64,000 nt of DNA from Streptomyces sp. NBC_01341 (GCF_035946055.1 NZ_CP108364.1:682001-746000), one strand, 5' to 3'; shown: positions 34,803 to 44,015, counted from the first letter of the stretch. A program made the numbers and translations. Notes: generated by a model not told the origin, from the sequence alone.

Positions 34803-34985
34803 TCAGCTCCAGTTCGAGCAGACCCAGGACACCCCTTCTCCCACCGAGGAAGGAACGCAGATGCGGATCCGCCAGACATCCCGGTCCAGGTCCGCGCCGG
34901 CGCTCTGGTTCCTTCCCCCGTGGAGGTGATAGGTCGTGCCGTCGTTGCAGTACTGGTAGTCGCCCGGCGCAGGAAGCGCGGGGAA
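34803..34985 (-). pseudogene. 3' fragment of a small secreted cysteine-containing protein
   Basis: A frame with strongly GC-rich third positions ends in a stop at 34803. Its C-terminal part contains DYQYCNDGTTYHLHGG, DLDRDVWRIRICVPSSVG and WVCSNWS, with three cysteines, as in small exported Streptomyces proteins. No in-frame start codon, ribosome site or signal peptide is found upstream; the sequence before about 34985 loses coding character. It looks like the tail of a lost gene. A very short gene with an unusual start cannot be excluded. Confidence 0.5.
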
Positions 34986-35188
34986 TCGGTCTCCGTGCCG
35001 CCCGAGAGGATCGCGCAGTGGGTCAGGCCGCGATCGGATACCGGCCGGGCGTCCGTCTCGGCCGGCGCCCCGTCCGGCTCGGTCTCCGCCACGAATGAGG
35101 CGAAGTACCCGGCGGCAGCGAGCGCTCGCTGACGCCCGTACGCCGGGCCGGCTCGCCGATTCGCACGACGCGGAACACGCCGTGCGCC
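34986..35188. other. intergenic, no gene seen
   Basis: This stretch separates the secreted-protein fragment from the promoter of the ene-reductase gene. No conserved reading frame or clear structure was found; it may hold degraded sequence of the lost 5' part of the fragment. Confidence 0.4.
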
Positions 35189-35220
35189 TTGATTCTCACA
35201 CCGGTGTCAGGTTTTACGGT
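35189..35220 (+). promoter_or_regulatory. promoter/operator of the ene-reductase gene, leaderless start
   Basis: TTGATT (35189-35194) and TACGGT (35215-35220) are 20 bases apart. The perfect palindrome ACACCGGTGT (35198-35207) lies between them. The -10 ends only six bases before the ATG, so the transcript would be leaderless, in line with the lack of a ribosome site. The palindrome could be bound by the TetR-type regulator whose remnant follows the gene, or by a MerR-type protein. Confidence 0.5.
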
Positions 35221-35226
35221 ACGTGC

Positions 35227-36324
35227 ATGACCTCCGAGACCACGACGTCGCTCCTCCTCTCCCCCGCCCGCCTCGGCCGGCACGAGTTGGCCAACCGCCT
35301 GGTCATGGCGCCCATGACCCGCAACCGTGCAGAGGCCGACGGCACCGCCACCCCGCTGATGGCCGAGTACTACGCCCAGCGCGCCGGTGCGGGCATGATC
35401 ATCGCCGAGGCGTCGACCCCCAGCCCGGTCGGCCGGACCTACCCGAACATCACCGCCCTGCACTCCGACGCCCACACCGACGGCTGGCGGCGGGTCACCG
35501 AGGCCGTCCGGGCAGCCGGCGGCGGACCGATGTTCCTCCAGATCCAGCACGGCGGACGTGTCGGCCACCCCGACACCAGCGGCTTCACCCCGATCGCCCC
35601 CTCTCCGATCCCGCTGCCCGAACCGATCCATACACCGACGGGCCGCCAGGAGGCGGTCACCCCGCGGGAGATGACTCCCGAGGACATCCGGACCACCATC
35701 CGCGACTTCGCCGCCACAGCACGCCGGGCCGTCGACGCCGGCTTCGCCGGGGTCGAGGTGCACAGCGCCAACGGCTACCTGCTGCACCAGTTCCTGGCCC
35801 CGAACACCAACCTCCGTAGCGACGCCTACGGCGGCAGCGTCGGGAACCGCATCCGCTTCACGTCCGAGGTGACCGACGCCGTCGTCGAAGCGATCGGTGC
35901 CGAGCGGACCGGTCTGCGCATCTCCCCCGGCCACGCAGTCAACGGCGTCACGGACACCGACGCCGACGTCCTCTACCCTGCGCTGCTCGCGGCCAACGCG
36001 GACAAGGGCCTGGCCTACCTCCACGTCGCCTTCGCCTCCCCCGGACAACCGCTCTTCGCCCGCCTCCGCGAGATCTGGCCGGGCACTCTCATCGCCAATC
36101 CGGTGCTGCCCGCGGCCGGGATCCCCGCCGACGGGGGCAGGGAGGCGGCCGAACGTCTGCTCGCCGCGGGCGCCGACCTCATCGCGCTGGGCCGCCCGTT
36201 CCTCGCCAATCCGGACCTCGTCGAACGACTGCGCACCGGTGCACCCGTCAACGCCGTACGGTCCAGGTACGCGATGTACACCGGCGGGCCCGTCGGATAC
36301 ACCGACTACCCCACGCACGGCTGA
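35227..36324 (+). CDS. old yellow enzyme-type ene-reductase (NADH:flavin oxidoreductase)
   Basis: A 365-residue FMN-dependent alkene reductase of the NemA/OYE family, which reduces activated C=C bonds or nitro-compounds. LANRLVMAPMTRNRA is the N-terminal FMN segment, FLQIQHGGRVGHPD follows, and VHSANGYLLHQFLAPNTN contains the His/Asn pair that binds the substrate carbonyl. ALGRPFLANPDLVERL is the C-terminal phosphate-binding part. The gene is intact with a complete family length. A headless TetR frame follows in the same reading phase. Confidence 0.94.
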   Translation: MTSETTTSLLLSPARLGRHELANRLVMAPMTRNRAEADGTATPLMAEYYAQRAGAGMIIAEASTPSPVGRTYPNITALHSDAHTDGWRRVTEAVRAAGGGPMFLQIQHGGRVGHPDTSGFTPIAPSPIPLPEPIHTPTGRQEAVTPREMTPEDIRTTIRDFAATARRAVDAGFAGVEVHSANGYLLHQFLAPNTNLRSDAYGGSVGNRIRFTSEVTDAVVEAIGAERTGLRISPGHAVNGVTDTDADVLYPALLAANADKGLAYLHVAFASPGQPLFARLREIWPGTLIANPVLPAAGIPADGGREAAERLLAAGADLIALGRPFLANPDLVERLRTGAPVNAVRSRYAMYTGGPVGYTDYPTHG

Positions 36325-36333
36325 GCCGGACCG

Positions 36334-36837
36334 GTGTGCCGACGCGAGGTGGAGGTCCTGGGCGCGGTCCTGGGCGGTGCCGGCACCCCCGTCGAACGCA
36401 TCGCGGCCGGCGTCCAGGTCTTCGCCCGGCGCGCTCTGGAGAACCGGGGGCTGGCCTACGCACTGCTCGCGGCCCCGGCCGAACCGTCCGTCGGCGGCGA
36501 GCGCCTGGAATTCCGCCGCCGGTACCGCGAACTCTTCGCCGAGGTGACCGCGGAAGGCATGGCACAGGGGGTACTGCCACCCCAGAACGCCGACGTGACC
36601 GCGGCGGCGCTCACCGGTGCGGTCGGCGAAGTCCTGGTCGCGCCGCTCGGCGCCCCGGAGGGCGGCGACACCACGGAACTGCTCTCCGACCTCACCGCGA
36701 TGGCTCTGCTCTGCGCTGCGCTGCGCGGGAGCCCCACGCGCTCTTCCACCACCACCGTCCGTCCCAGCACCGGAGGGCCTCCATGTCCGCGACCCACGTC
36801 CCGTACAGCCGCCCCTCGGGGACCACGCACGAGGTGA
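36334..36837 (+). pseudogene. TetR-family regulator lacking its DNA-binding domain
   Basis: The frame begins immediately after the ene-reductase stop with CRREVEVLGAVLGGAG, which matches the region just after the helix-turn-helix of a TetR protein. The ligand-binding half follows normally (LENRGLAYALLAAPAEP, RRYRELFAEV). The roughly 60-residue N-terminal helix-turn-helix is absent, and no ribosome site precedes the GTG. It ends by overlapping the next gene's start region. A deletion has fused the ene-reductase end to the TetR core, so it cannot act as a normal repressor. Confidence 0.8.
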
Positions 36838-38440
36838 CCAATCAGCCACCGCCGCTGACGGGCCATGACGTCGCCGACGACCCCGTGCTGCTCGACGGCG
36901 TACGCCGCGAGGGCGCGGAGTGGTGCCTGGAGGCCCTGCACGGAGGTGCAGCGCTGGGCGGATGAGGCCAACCGCCACGAGCCCGTGCTGCGGACCCACG
37001 ACCGCTACGGGCACCGCGTCGACGAGGTGGACTTCCACCCCGCCTATCACTCCCTCATGGACGTGGCCATCGGGGAAGGGCTCGGCGGCGCCCCCTGGGG
37101 GGATGCGCGTCCCGGAGCGCATGTGGCGCGCGCGGCAGATGCGCGTCCCGGAGCGCATGTGGCGCGCGCGGCCGGCTTCATGGTGTGGAGCAGCGCCGAG
37201 GCGGGCCACGGCTGCCCCGTCTCCATGACCTATGCGGCGGTGCCGGCCCTGCGCCACTCCCCCGGTCTCGCGAAGCTGTACGAGCCCTTGCTGACCAGCC
37301 GTGCGTGCGACGCCGGCCTGCGCGCCCCGGCCGGGAAGCGCGGATTGCTCGCGGGCATGGGCATGACCGAGAAGCAGGGCGGCACCGACGTACGCTCCAA
37401 CACGACCGCCGCGACGGAACAGCGCGACGGCACCTGGCGGCTGCGTGGCCACAAGTGGTTCACCAGCGCGCCGATGAACGACCTGTTCCTGGTGCTCGCG
37501 CAGGCACCGGCCGGGCTCTCGTGCTTCCTGGTCCCGCGCGTCCTGCCGGACGGGAGCCGCAACACCTTCCGTATCCAACGGCTGAAGGACAAGCTCGGCA
37601 ACCGCTCCAACGCCAGCAGCGAGCCCGAGTTCGACGACACCGTGGCCTGGCTCGTCGGGGACGAGGGCAGGGGTGTGCGCACCATCATCGACATGGTCAC
37701 GATGACCCGGCTGGACTGCGTGCTGGGGTCCGCCGCCGGCACGCGCGCCGCGCTGGCGCAGGCCGCCCATCACGCACGCCACCGGACCGTGTCCGGTGCG
37801 AAGCTCGCCGACCAGCCGCTCATGCGCAACGTCCTCGCCGATCTCGGTCTGGAGTCCGAGGCGGCGACCACCCTCGCCCTGCGCCTGGCCGGGGCGACGG
37901 ACCGTGCGCAGCGCGGTGACACCCAGGAGCGCGCCTTCCTCCGCCTCGCCACGGCGATCGGCAAGTACTGGGTGTGCAAGCGCCAGTCGGCCGCCGTCGC
38001 GGAGGCCCTCGAATGCCTCGGTGGCAACGGCTACGACGAGGCGTCCGGCATGCCCCGCCTCTACCGCGAGGCCCCGCTCAACGGCATCTGGGAGGGCTCG
38101 GGCAACGTCAACGCCCTGGACATGCTGCGCGCTCTGGCGCGTGAGCCCGAGTCCCTCCACGCCTTCCGTGCGGAGATCGAGGCCGCCGCGGGGGCGGACG
38201 CGCGGCTCGACGCGGCCTGGCGCGAACTGCAGGGGGAGTTCGCGCTTACCGAGGACGCCCCGCTGCGCGCCCGCCGCGTGATCGAGCGCGGCTCTCGTGC
38301 TGCAGGGGTCCCTGCTCGTCCGCCACGCACCGCACGCCGTCGCCGACGCCTTCTGCGCGTCGCGTCTGGCGGGCGACCACGGCCTCGCGTTCGGCACCCT
38401 GCCGCCCGGCTCCGACTTCACGGCGCTGCCGGGGGCGGCT
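36783..38440 (+). pseudogene. degenerate AidB-like acyl-CoA dehydrogenase
   Basis: The ATG at 36783 has GGAGG upstream and begins correctly (THEVTNQPPPLTGHDV). After LEALH (about 36944) a few residues are missing and the frame changes to EVQRWADEANRHEPVLRTHD. The body is well preserved: GMGMTEKQGGTDVRSNTT, GHKWFTSAPM, QRLKDKLGNRSNASSE, ECLGGNGYDEASGMPRLYRE. DARPGAHVARAA is duplicated in tandem. Near 38290 the frame changes again to ALVLQGSLLVRHAPHAVADA. The natural stop is lost, the last frame running into the arsR frame. At least two frameshifts make it non-functional. Confidence 0.9.
37102..37173 (+). repeat. 36-bp tandem duplication inside the acyl-CoA dehydrogenase pseudogene
   Basis: Two adjacent copies (37102-37137 and 37138-37173) differ only at the last base. 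Each encodes DARPGAHVARAA in frame; relatives of this enzyme family have the segment once. Confidence 0.95.
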
Positions 38441-38488
38441 CCCCGTCTGACCTCTTTCGCCCGGAGGATCGTGCGAACCCCCTTGCCC

Positions 38489-38512
38489 AATGGTCAAGAA
38501 TCGTTGACCATT
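38489..38512. promoter_or_regulatory. ArsR-type operator, probably autoregulatory
   Basis: AATGGTCAA (38489-38497) and TTGACCATT (38504-38512) are perfect inverted arms separated by GAATCG. The right arm ends six bases before the ATG of the regulator gene, so binding would block its transcription or translation. Confidence 0.75.
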
Positions 38513-38518
38513 ACTCGC

Positions 38519-39058
38519 ATGCCTACCGCCGATCTCCCCGAGACGTTTCACGTCACCACGGACGAGCAACTGCGCGCCGTCTCCAGTCTCACGCGCCACC
38601 GGATCATGGCCGTCCTCCGCTTCGAGCCCGCGACGATCACGCAGATCGCCGAGCGCGTGGGCCTCGCGAAGGGGAGCTCCAGCTATCACGTGCGGCTGCT
38701 GGAGCGGGCCGGCCTGGTGAAGGTGGTACGGACACGGAAGGTCCGGGGCGTCACCGAGCGGTACTACGCCATGGCCGCCCGGTCGATCGCGCTGCCGGAC
38801 CCGGGCGAGGGAGGTCCGGACATGCTGATGCGGCATGCGGTGGCGGACCTGGAGGCGGCGCCGGCGGGCGCCGAGCGGCACGTGCGGATGGCACACCTGC
38901 GGCTCACCGACGAGCAGTTCGCCCAACTGGGAGCGCGGCTGCAGGAAGTGGCTGACGAGTTCCGGGAGCTGTCCGATCCTTCGCTGCCGGACGCGTCACT
39001 CGTCTTCGCGCTGTTCCGCCCGGCTCAGCCGAAGCAGACCGAGGAGGGTGCCAAGTGA
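38519..39058 (+). CDS. ArsR-type winged-helix regulator
   Basis: A 179-residue regulator. SSLTRHRIMAVLRFEPATIT and ERVGLAKGSSSYHVRLLERA form an ArsR-like winged helix at about residues 20-85, with a longer C-terminal effector part containing acidic helices. No cysteine metal motif is present, so it probably senses an organic compound. The ATG at 38519 is placed by the operator and domain boundary; the frame also extends upstream into acyl-CoA dehydrogenase debris. GTGA overlap with the MFS gene makes it the first gene of a regulator-exporter pair. Confidence 0.87.
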   Translation: MPTADLPETFHVTTDEQLRAVSSLTRHRIMAVLRFEPATITQIAERVGLAKGSSSYHVRLLERAGLVKVVRTRKVRGVTERYYAMAARSIALPDPGEGGPDMLMRHAVADLEAAPAGAERHVRMAHLRLTDEQFAQLGARLQEVADEFRELSDPSLPDASLVFALFRPAQPKQTEEGAK

Positions 39059-40350
39059 CCACGAACGCAGGCACGTTGCCGAACGGGTTCGGACGGTTGT
39101 GGACCGCGCAGACGGTGTCCTCGCTCGGCGACGGGGTGACCCAGGCCGCGTTACCCCTGATCGCGTTGACGTTGACGCGGGATCCGATGGCGCTCGCCGT
39201 CGTCACGGCCGCGGGGACGCTGCCGTGGCTGCTCTTCGGGGTGCTCGGCGGTGCGCTGGTGGATCGCTGGGACCGTCGGCGCACGATGTGGGTCGCGGAC
39301 GCCGTGCGTGCGGCGCTGCTCGCGATACCGGCGGTGGCGGCCGCGCTCGACGTGCTGAGCATTCCGCTGCTCGCGGCCGCAGCCTTCCTGCTCGGCCTCG
39401 GCGGGCTTTTCTTCGACACGGCCGCCACGGCCTACCTGCCGGATCTGCTCCGCCGCGACCCCGCGCTCCTGGAACGCGCCAACTCCCGTCTGCGCGGCGC
39501 CCAGACCGCCATGTCCGGCTTCGTGGGGCCGCCTGCGGGCAGTGTGCTGCTCGCGCTCGGGCGAACGGTTCCGCTGCTGGCCGACGCGGTGTCGTTCCTG
39601 CTCTCCGCGCTGCTCGTCCGCACGCTGCCCGCCATGCCCCGCCCGGTGCCGGAGGTCCGCGAGTCGCTGCTTCGGCAGGCGCGGGCCGGGGCCTCGTACG
39701 TCTTCCGGGACCGGGTACTGCTCGGGCTCGCACTCCGCCCGGCGGTCGGGAACATCGCCTTCATCGCGGTGGAGACCGTCCTCGCGCTCTTCGCTCACGA
39801 ACGCCTCGGTATCGACGCCTATGGCTTCGGACTGCTCCTCACGGCGGAGGCCACAGGGGGTCTGCTCGGTGCGGGCATCGCCTCCCACCTCGGCCGACGA
39901 CTCGGCACCGGCACCGCCATGACCTGCACGGCCGCCGTGGAAGGGCTTGCCGTCCTGGGCCTGGCCGTTGCCCGGAACCCGTACGTCGCGGGGCTGGCGC
40001 TCGCCGTCTGCGGGGCCGGCATGGGCGCCACGATGGTGCTCGGGCCCTCCCTCCGGCAGGCGATCGTCCCCACCGGCCTGATGGGCCGGGTCGCCTCGAC
40101 CTCCCGCATGCTGGCCATGTGCGCGGCCCCCGTCGGCGCCTTCCTCGCCGGCTGGCTGGCCACCGCGTACGACATCCGCACCCCGCTCTACGCCGCCGCA
40201 GGCCTCCTCCTGGCGACGACGGCCGTCACGGCGTCCATGACCGGCAACCGGCGGGTCGAAGCGGCGCTGCGAGCCGCCGCCCCGGCTGTCGGTCCGGATC
40301 ACCCGGTATCCAAGGACCCGGCCCAGGAGAGTGCGCCCGGCTTGCTGTGA
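39055..40350 (+). CDS. MFS efflux transporter
   Basis: A 431-residue membrane protein with about twelve hydrophobic helices. RLWTAQTVSSLGDGVTQAALP and the loop GGALVDRWDRRRTMWVAD (the MFS motif between helices 2 and 3) place it in the EntS/MefA-like exporter group. The GTG start overlaps the regulator's stop (GTGA). It is likely induced when the ArsR-type repressor releases its operator, and would export the inducing compound. The substrate is unknown. Confidence 0.9.
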   Translation: MTTNAGTLPNGFGRLWTAQTVSSLGDGVTQAALPLIALTLTRDPMALAVVTAAGTLPWLLFGVLGGALVDRWDRRRTMWVADAVRAALLAIPAVAAALDVLSIPLLAAAAFLLGLGGLFFDTAATAYLPDLLRRDPALLERANSRLRGAQTAMSGFVGPPAGSVLLALGRTVPLLADAVSFLLSALLVRTLPAMPRPVPEVRESLLRQARAGASYVFRDRVLLGLALRPAVGNIAFIAVETVLALFAHERLGIDAYGFGLLLTAEATGGLLGAGIASHLGRRLGTGTAMTCTAAVEGLAVLGLAVARNPYVAGLALAVCGAGMGATMVLGPSLRQAIVPTGLMGRVASTSRMLAMCAAPVGAFLAGWLATAYDIRTPLYAAAGLLLATTAVTASMTGNRRVEAALRAAAPAVGPDHPVSKDPAQESAPGLL

Positions 40351-40560
40351 CGCCTGCCGCGAGAGCGTCGCGACAAGCCTTCCCGCACCGGTCGGCCATG
40401 ACAGAACTCGGCGGCGCTCCCCGCACCGCGACTGCCCGTGCGCGGAGCCAATGGGCGGCCCGTGCTCGCGGACGTATCCTCACCGGCGCGGGAAGGACCG
40501 CGGAACCAGGGCGCGAAGGACCGCGGAAGGAACCCCGGGCGTTCGGCAGCCGGGTGCCGG

Positions 40561-42573
40561 TCACCGTACCGACTGCATCGTCCCTCCGCCGCGCAGCCTC
40601 GCGCTCGCCCGGAACACCGCGTCGCGCGGGGCGGGGACCGCCAGGGTCCGGCCCTTGGAGGCTCCTCGCACCGAGCCCGCCACCTGGATGCCCGTAGCCG
40701 CCCGGCTGCCCGCGGCCAGCACGTACCAGGCACCCGTCGGCGACCTCCAACGGGTTGCGGCCACGACGTGCTGGCCGAAGCGGCTGCACAGGGCGGTGTT
40801 CCGCCGGTCGGCGACGACCTCCGCCGGAGCCGTGGCGGACGTCGCGGGAGGGACGAACTGCACGAGGACCCGCCCCTGTCCCCGCCAGGTGTCCGCCCTG
40901 GTGCACACCCAGCTCGCGCCGGCGCGGATGCCGGGAAGCGACTGCTCGGCGAACTGCCAGTGGTTGACCGCGCGTACCCCTGAGCCTCGCAGGCCCTGGA
41001 GCGAGCATGCGGTGCGCGCCCAGCCGACCAGCGCGTCGGTGCCCGTCGCCTCGCGCGGCTGCCTCGCCGGTGCGCCGGATCCGGGCTTCGGTGTGTGGGT
41101 CAGGTGCACGGGCGAGAGATCCCCGAGATCCGTCACGAGGAACGCGTGCTTCTCCACGATCCTCTCCGAGGACCGCAGCTGCATCACCGGCCAGGAGCCG
41201 CATCCGCCGCCGCCCGCCGGACCGGACACCGCCGCCGTGACCCCGTCCTCGTCGACGTCCAGCGGTCGTGCCGGACTGTCGGGGGTGAGGAGGTCGCGCG
41301 TCGCGGACTCCGCGATCCACGGCGCCAGCAGAAACCTGGCGGCGCCGCCCGAGCGGCTGACGACGACCGCCGCGGCCGTGGTGACATCCGCGTCGTCGAC
41401 CCTGGCGAAGTCGAGTTCGGGGACCCCGCCCCGGGACCGTGGCTCGGCGTACCTGACGACCCGTACGCCTCCGTCATGGAACAGCACCACGGCCTCGCCG
41501 CCCAGATCACCCGCGAAGAGCAGCCGCGGAGACTGTGCCGGCGGTACGTCGGGGGTGCCCGGGGCCCGGGTGACGGCGGCGCCCGCAGGAGGCCGGGCCC
41601 AGGCACCGAGTGCGCGTGCGAGCAGGGCCTCGTCGTCGGTGCGGCCGCCACGCGGCGCCCAGGCACTGAAGTCCACGCGTGAGGTGTCGGCCCACTGACC
41701 GGCGGGCGTCCGCGCCAGGGCGACAGGATCCAGCGCTCCGACGACCGGCGTCGCACGCGGGGCGACGGCGGGCGGTCCGGAGTGGCCGGGCCCGGTGGCC
41801 GCGTCGAGGGCGAGACCTCCCGCCACGGCGAAGAGGGCGACCGCCGCCGTCCCCGCTCGTCTCCGGTTCCGGCGCCGCAGCAGGTCACTGGGCCGGGTCT
41901 GCACCGTGCAGGGATCGAACTCCGGCGACCGGAGCAGCGTCCGCACCCGGTCGTGGTCGCTTCCCGCGATCTCTCCGGCCACCCTCACGGCGTCGGCGGG
42001 AGCGGCGGCACCCGCCTCGCCGAGCAAGGTGCGCGTGCTGTCCTCGGACAGGGACTCCAGGAGCAGCAGCCCCAGGGCCGCACGGGCGGGCCCCGTCACC
42101 TCCGCCACCACCCGGTCCAGGGTGAACTCCTCGATCCCGCCCGCCCGTGGGAAGAGCCGGAGCCCCCGCACCACCGGCATCGAGGGACGCAGCGTCGCGG
42201 GCGGCGGAACGCGCGCGGGCCACCAGCGGGGGCGTGAGTCGTAGGCCAGCGCGGAGCGTACGACCCGAAGGCGGACTCCGGCGTACGCGGGCGCCTGCGG
42301 ACCGCCGCCGTGGCCGGCGGAACCGGCGGTCCGGGGGGCGGGAACGGTTCCCTCGCCCTGTCCGGGCGCCGTGGGCGCGCCGCCGTACAGCGCGCGTTGC
42401 ACCACGGCGTGCGCGGCGAGCACCCTGCGGTGCCTGCCGAGGCTCGGCGGCAGCGTGAGGTAGGCCAGACGCACGAGGCGCGGATAGTGCTCGACGAGTG
42501 CGGCCTCTGCCTCCTTCACGTCGAGACGCGCACCGTTGCCGAGGATGCGAAGCGGCGAGGGGTGGAGCGGCAT
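40561..42573 (-). CDS. single-span membrane protein with sigma-like cytoplasmic part, function unknown
   Basis: A 670-residue protein. Residues about 22-62 (EAALVEHYPRLVRLAYLTLP and on) resemble ECF sigma region 2. Residues 160-190 (RAALGLLLLESLSEDSTRTL then LGE) resemble region 4. A basic cluster RRRNRRR and one transmembrane helix at about 240-258 follow. The remaining 400 residues would lie outside the cell and contain four cysteines. I do not recognise a named family. The likely topology is cytoplasmic N-terminus, extracytoplasmic C-terminus. The sigma-like match is weak and may mark a regulator that no longer binds polymerase. It is divergent from an acyl-CoA dehydrogenase gene. Confidence 0.75.
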   Translation of the reverse strand: MPLHPSPLRILGNGARLDVKEAEAALVEHYPRLVRLAYLTLPPSLGRHRRVLAAHAVVQRALYGGAPTAPGQGEGTVPAPRTAGSAGHGGGPQAPAYAGVRLRVVRSALAYDSRPRWWPARVPPPATLRPSMPVVRGLRLFPRAGGIEEFTLDRVVAEVTGPARAALGLLLLESLSEDSTRTLLGEAGAAAPADAVRVAGEIAGSDHDRVRTLLRSPEFDPCTVQTRPSDLLRRRNRRRAGTAAVALFAVAGGLALDAATGPGHSGPPAVAPRATPVVGALDPVALARTPAGQWADTSRVDFSAWAPRGGRTDDEALLARALGAWARPPAGAAVTRAPGTPDVPPAQSPRLLFAGDLGGEAVVLFHDGGVRVVRYAEPRSRGGVPELDFARVDDADVTTAAAVVVSRSGGAARFLLAPWIAESATRDLLTPDSPARPLDVDEDGVTAAVSGPAGGGGCGSWPVMQLRSSERIVEKHAFLVTDLGDLSPVHLTHTPKPGSGAPARQPREATGTDALVGWARTACSLQGLRGSGVRAVNHWQFAEQSLPGIRAGASWVCTRADTWRGQGRVLVQFVPPATSATAPAEVVADRRNTALCSRFGQHVVAATRWRSPTGAWYVLAAGSRAATGIQVAGSVRGASKGRTLAVPAPRDAVFRASARLRGGGTMQSVR

Positions 42574-42801
42574 GGGTGGGTGCCTTCCGAGCCGTGGGCG
42601 GAAACCGTCACTGGGGCAAACGAGCCAATCGTGTGACGGTCACATCAGCCCGGTCGGCGCGCTCTCCCCGGGCGCGGCGGGGGCGCGCGGGGGCCGGCCC
42701 GGTTCCGCGGCAGGGCCCGGTCGGTATTCCCCGTGGATCAGCGGGTAGGCGGTCGCTCTGGAAAGAGCGGGATCAGAACATGTGGTGAGAGGGCGGACGC
42801 G

Positions 42802-43983
42802 ATGGCCGGCGGCATGCTGGAAGAGGACCTGTACCGTTTCGAGGCGCTGCTGGACGAGGGAGAGCGCAAGACGCTCCATCACGTCCGGGAGTTCCTGCAC
42901 GAGGAAGTCGCCCCGCACGCGGACACCTGGTGGGGCAAGGCGTCGTTCCCCCACCATCTGATCCCGCGCTTCGGGGAGCTGGGCATCGCCGGTCTGGCGT
43001 ACGAGGAGTGCGGCACCACCACCGCGAGCAGCCTGCTGAGCGGCTTCATCGCGATGGAGATGGCGCGGGTCGACGCCTCGATGGCCACGTTCTACGGGGT
43101 GCACGCGGGGCTCGCCATGGGCAGCATCGCCCGCTGCGGCTCCGAGGAGCAGCGTCGTCGCTGGCTGCCCGCCATGGGCCGGATGGAGCAGATCGGGGCG
43201 TTCGCGCTGACCGAACCCCAGGGCGGGTCCGATGTGGCGGCGGGTCTGCGGACCACCGCACGGCGCGAGGGCGACACCTGGGTGCTGAACGGGGAGAAGC
43301 GGTGGATCGGCAACGCCACCTTCGCCGATCTCGTGGTCGTCTGGGCCAGGGAGGAGGGCGGGGAGGGCGGTGTGCTCGGCTTCGTGGTCGACAGTTCGAC
43401 CCCGGGGTTCTCGGCCCGCCTCATCGAGAACAAGATCGCTCTGCGCACCGTGGAGAACGCCGACATCGTGCTGGAGGACTGCCGTGTGCCGGAGGAGGAC
43501 AGGCTCCAGGAGGCACACGGGTTCCGGGACACCGCCGACGTGCTGCGGCACACCAGGAGCGGTGTGGCCTGGGAGGCGGTGGGCGTGATGCTGGCGGCGT
43601 ACCGCATCGCCCTGGACTACACCCGCGAGCGCGAACAGTTCGGCGGTCCCGTCGCCCGCTTCCAGCTGGTCCAGGACCTGCTGGTCCGCATGCTCAGCGA
43701 TGCCACGTCCTGTCTCGGCATGGTCGTGAGGCTGGCCCAGCTGGAGGACGAGGGCACCTTCCGTGACGAGCACTCGGCGATGGCCAAGGCGCACTGCACC
43801 ACGAGGATGCGCGAGGTCGTCGGATGGGGCCGTGAACTGCTGGCGGGCAACGGCATCGTGCTCGACTACAGCATCGGCCGTTTCGTCGCCGACGCGGAGG
43901 CGCTCTACTCCTACGAGGGGACACGGGAGATCAACACCCTCATCACCGGTCGCGCGATCACCGGCATCGGCGCCTTCGTCTGA
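42802..43983 (+). CDS. acyl-CoA dehydrogenase (glutaryl-CoA dehydrogenase-like)
   Basis: A 393-residue FAD enzyme, intact and unrelated in detail to the pseudogene at 36.8 kb. ALTEPQGGSDVAAGLRTTAR and WVLNGEKRWIGNATFADL are the FAD-binding segments. YEGTREINTLITGRAITG near the C-terminus carries the likely catalytic-base Glu. Substrate length cannot be deduced. The ATG at 42802 gives a normal N-terminal helical domain; a long upstream frame is not conserved. Confidence 0.92.
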   Translation: MAGGMLEEDLYRFEALLDEGERKTLHHVREFLHEEVAPHADTWWGKASFPHHLIPRFGELGIAGLAYEECGTTTASSLLSGFIAMEMARVDASMATFYGVHAGLAMGSIARCGSEEQRRRWLPAMGRMEQIGAFALTEPQGGSDVAAGLRTTARREGDTWVLNGEKRWIGNATFADLVVVWAREEGGEGGVLGFVVDSSTPGFSARLIENKIALRTVENADIVLEDCRVPEEDRLQEAHGFRDTADVLRHTRSGVAWEAVGVMLAAYRIALDYTREREQFGGPVARFQLVQDLLVRMLSDATSCLGMVVRLAQLEDEGTFRDEHSAMAKAHCTTRMREVVGWGRELLAGNGIVLDYSIGRFVADAEALYSYEGTREINTLITGRAITGIGAFV

Positions 43984-44015
43984 GCCGGCGGCTCGCCCGG
44001 GTCCGCCCCGGGTGA

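Noticed and set aside
35023-38490. A 1155-codon minus-strand open frame across the ene-reductase and acyl-CoA dehydrogenase region
   Set aside because: It is the antisense shadow of GC-rich genes and pseudogenes on the plus strand, with no motif or ribosome site.
38297-38518. Fusion of the acyl-CoA dehydrogenase end to the ArsR-type regulator
   Set aside because: The shared frame is caused by loss of the pseudogene's stop. The palindromic operator and ATG at 38519 mark the true regulator start.
40492-40528. Repeat of GAAGGACCGCGGAA at 40492 and 40515
   Set aside because: Only two short copies in an intergenic region, with no further sign of function.
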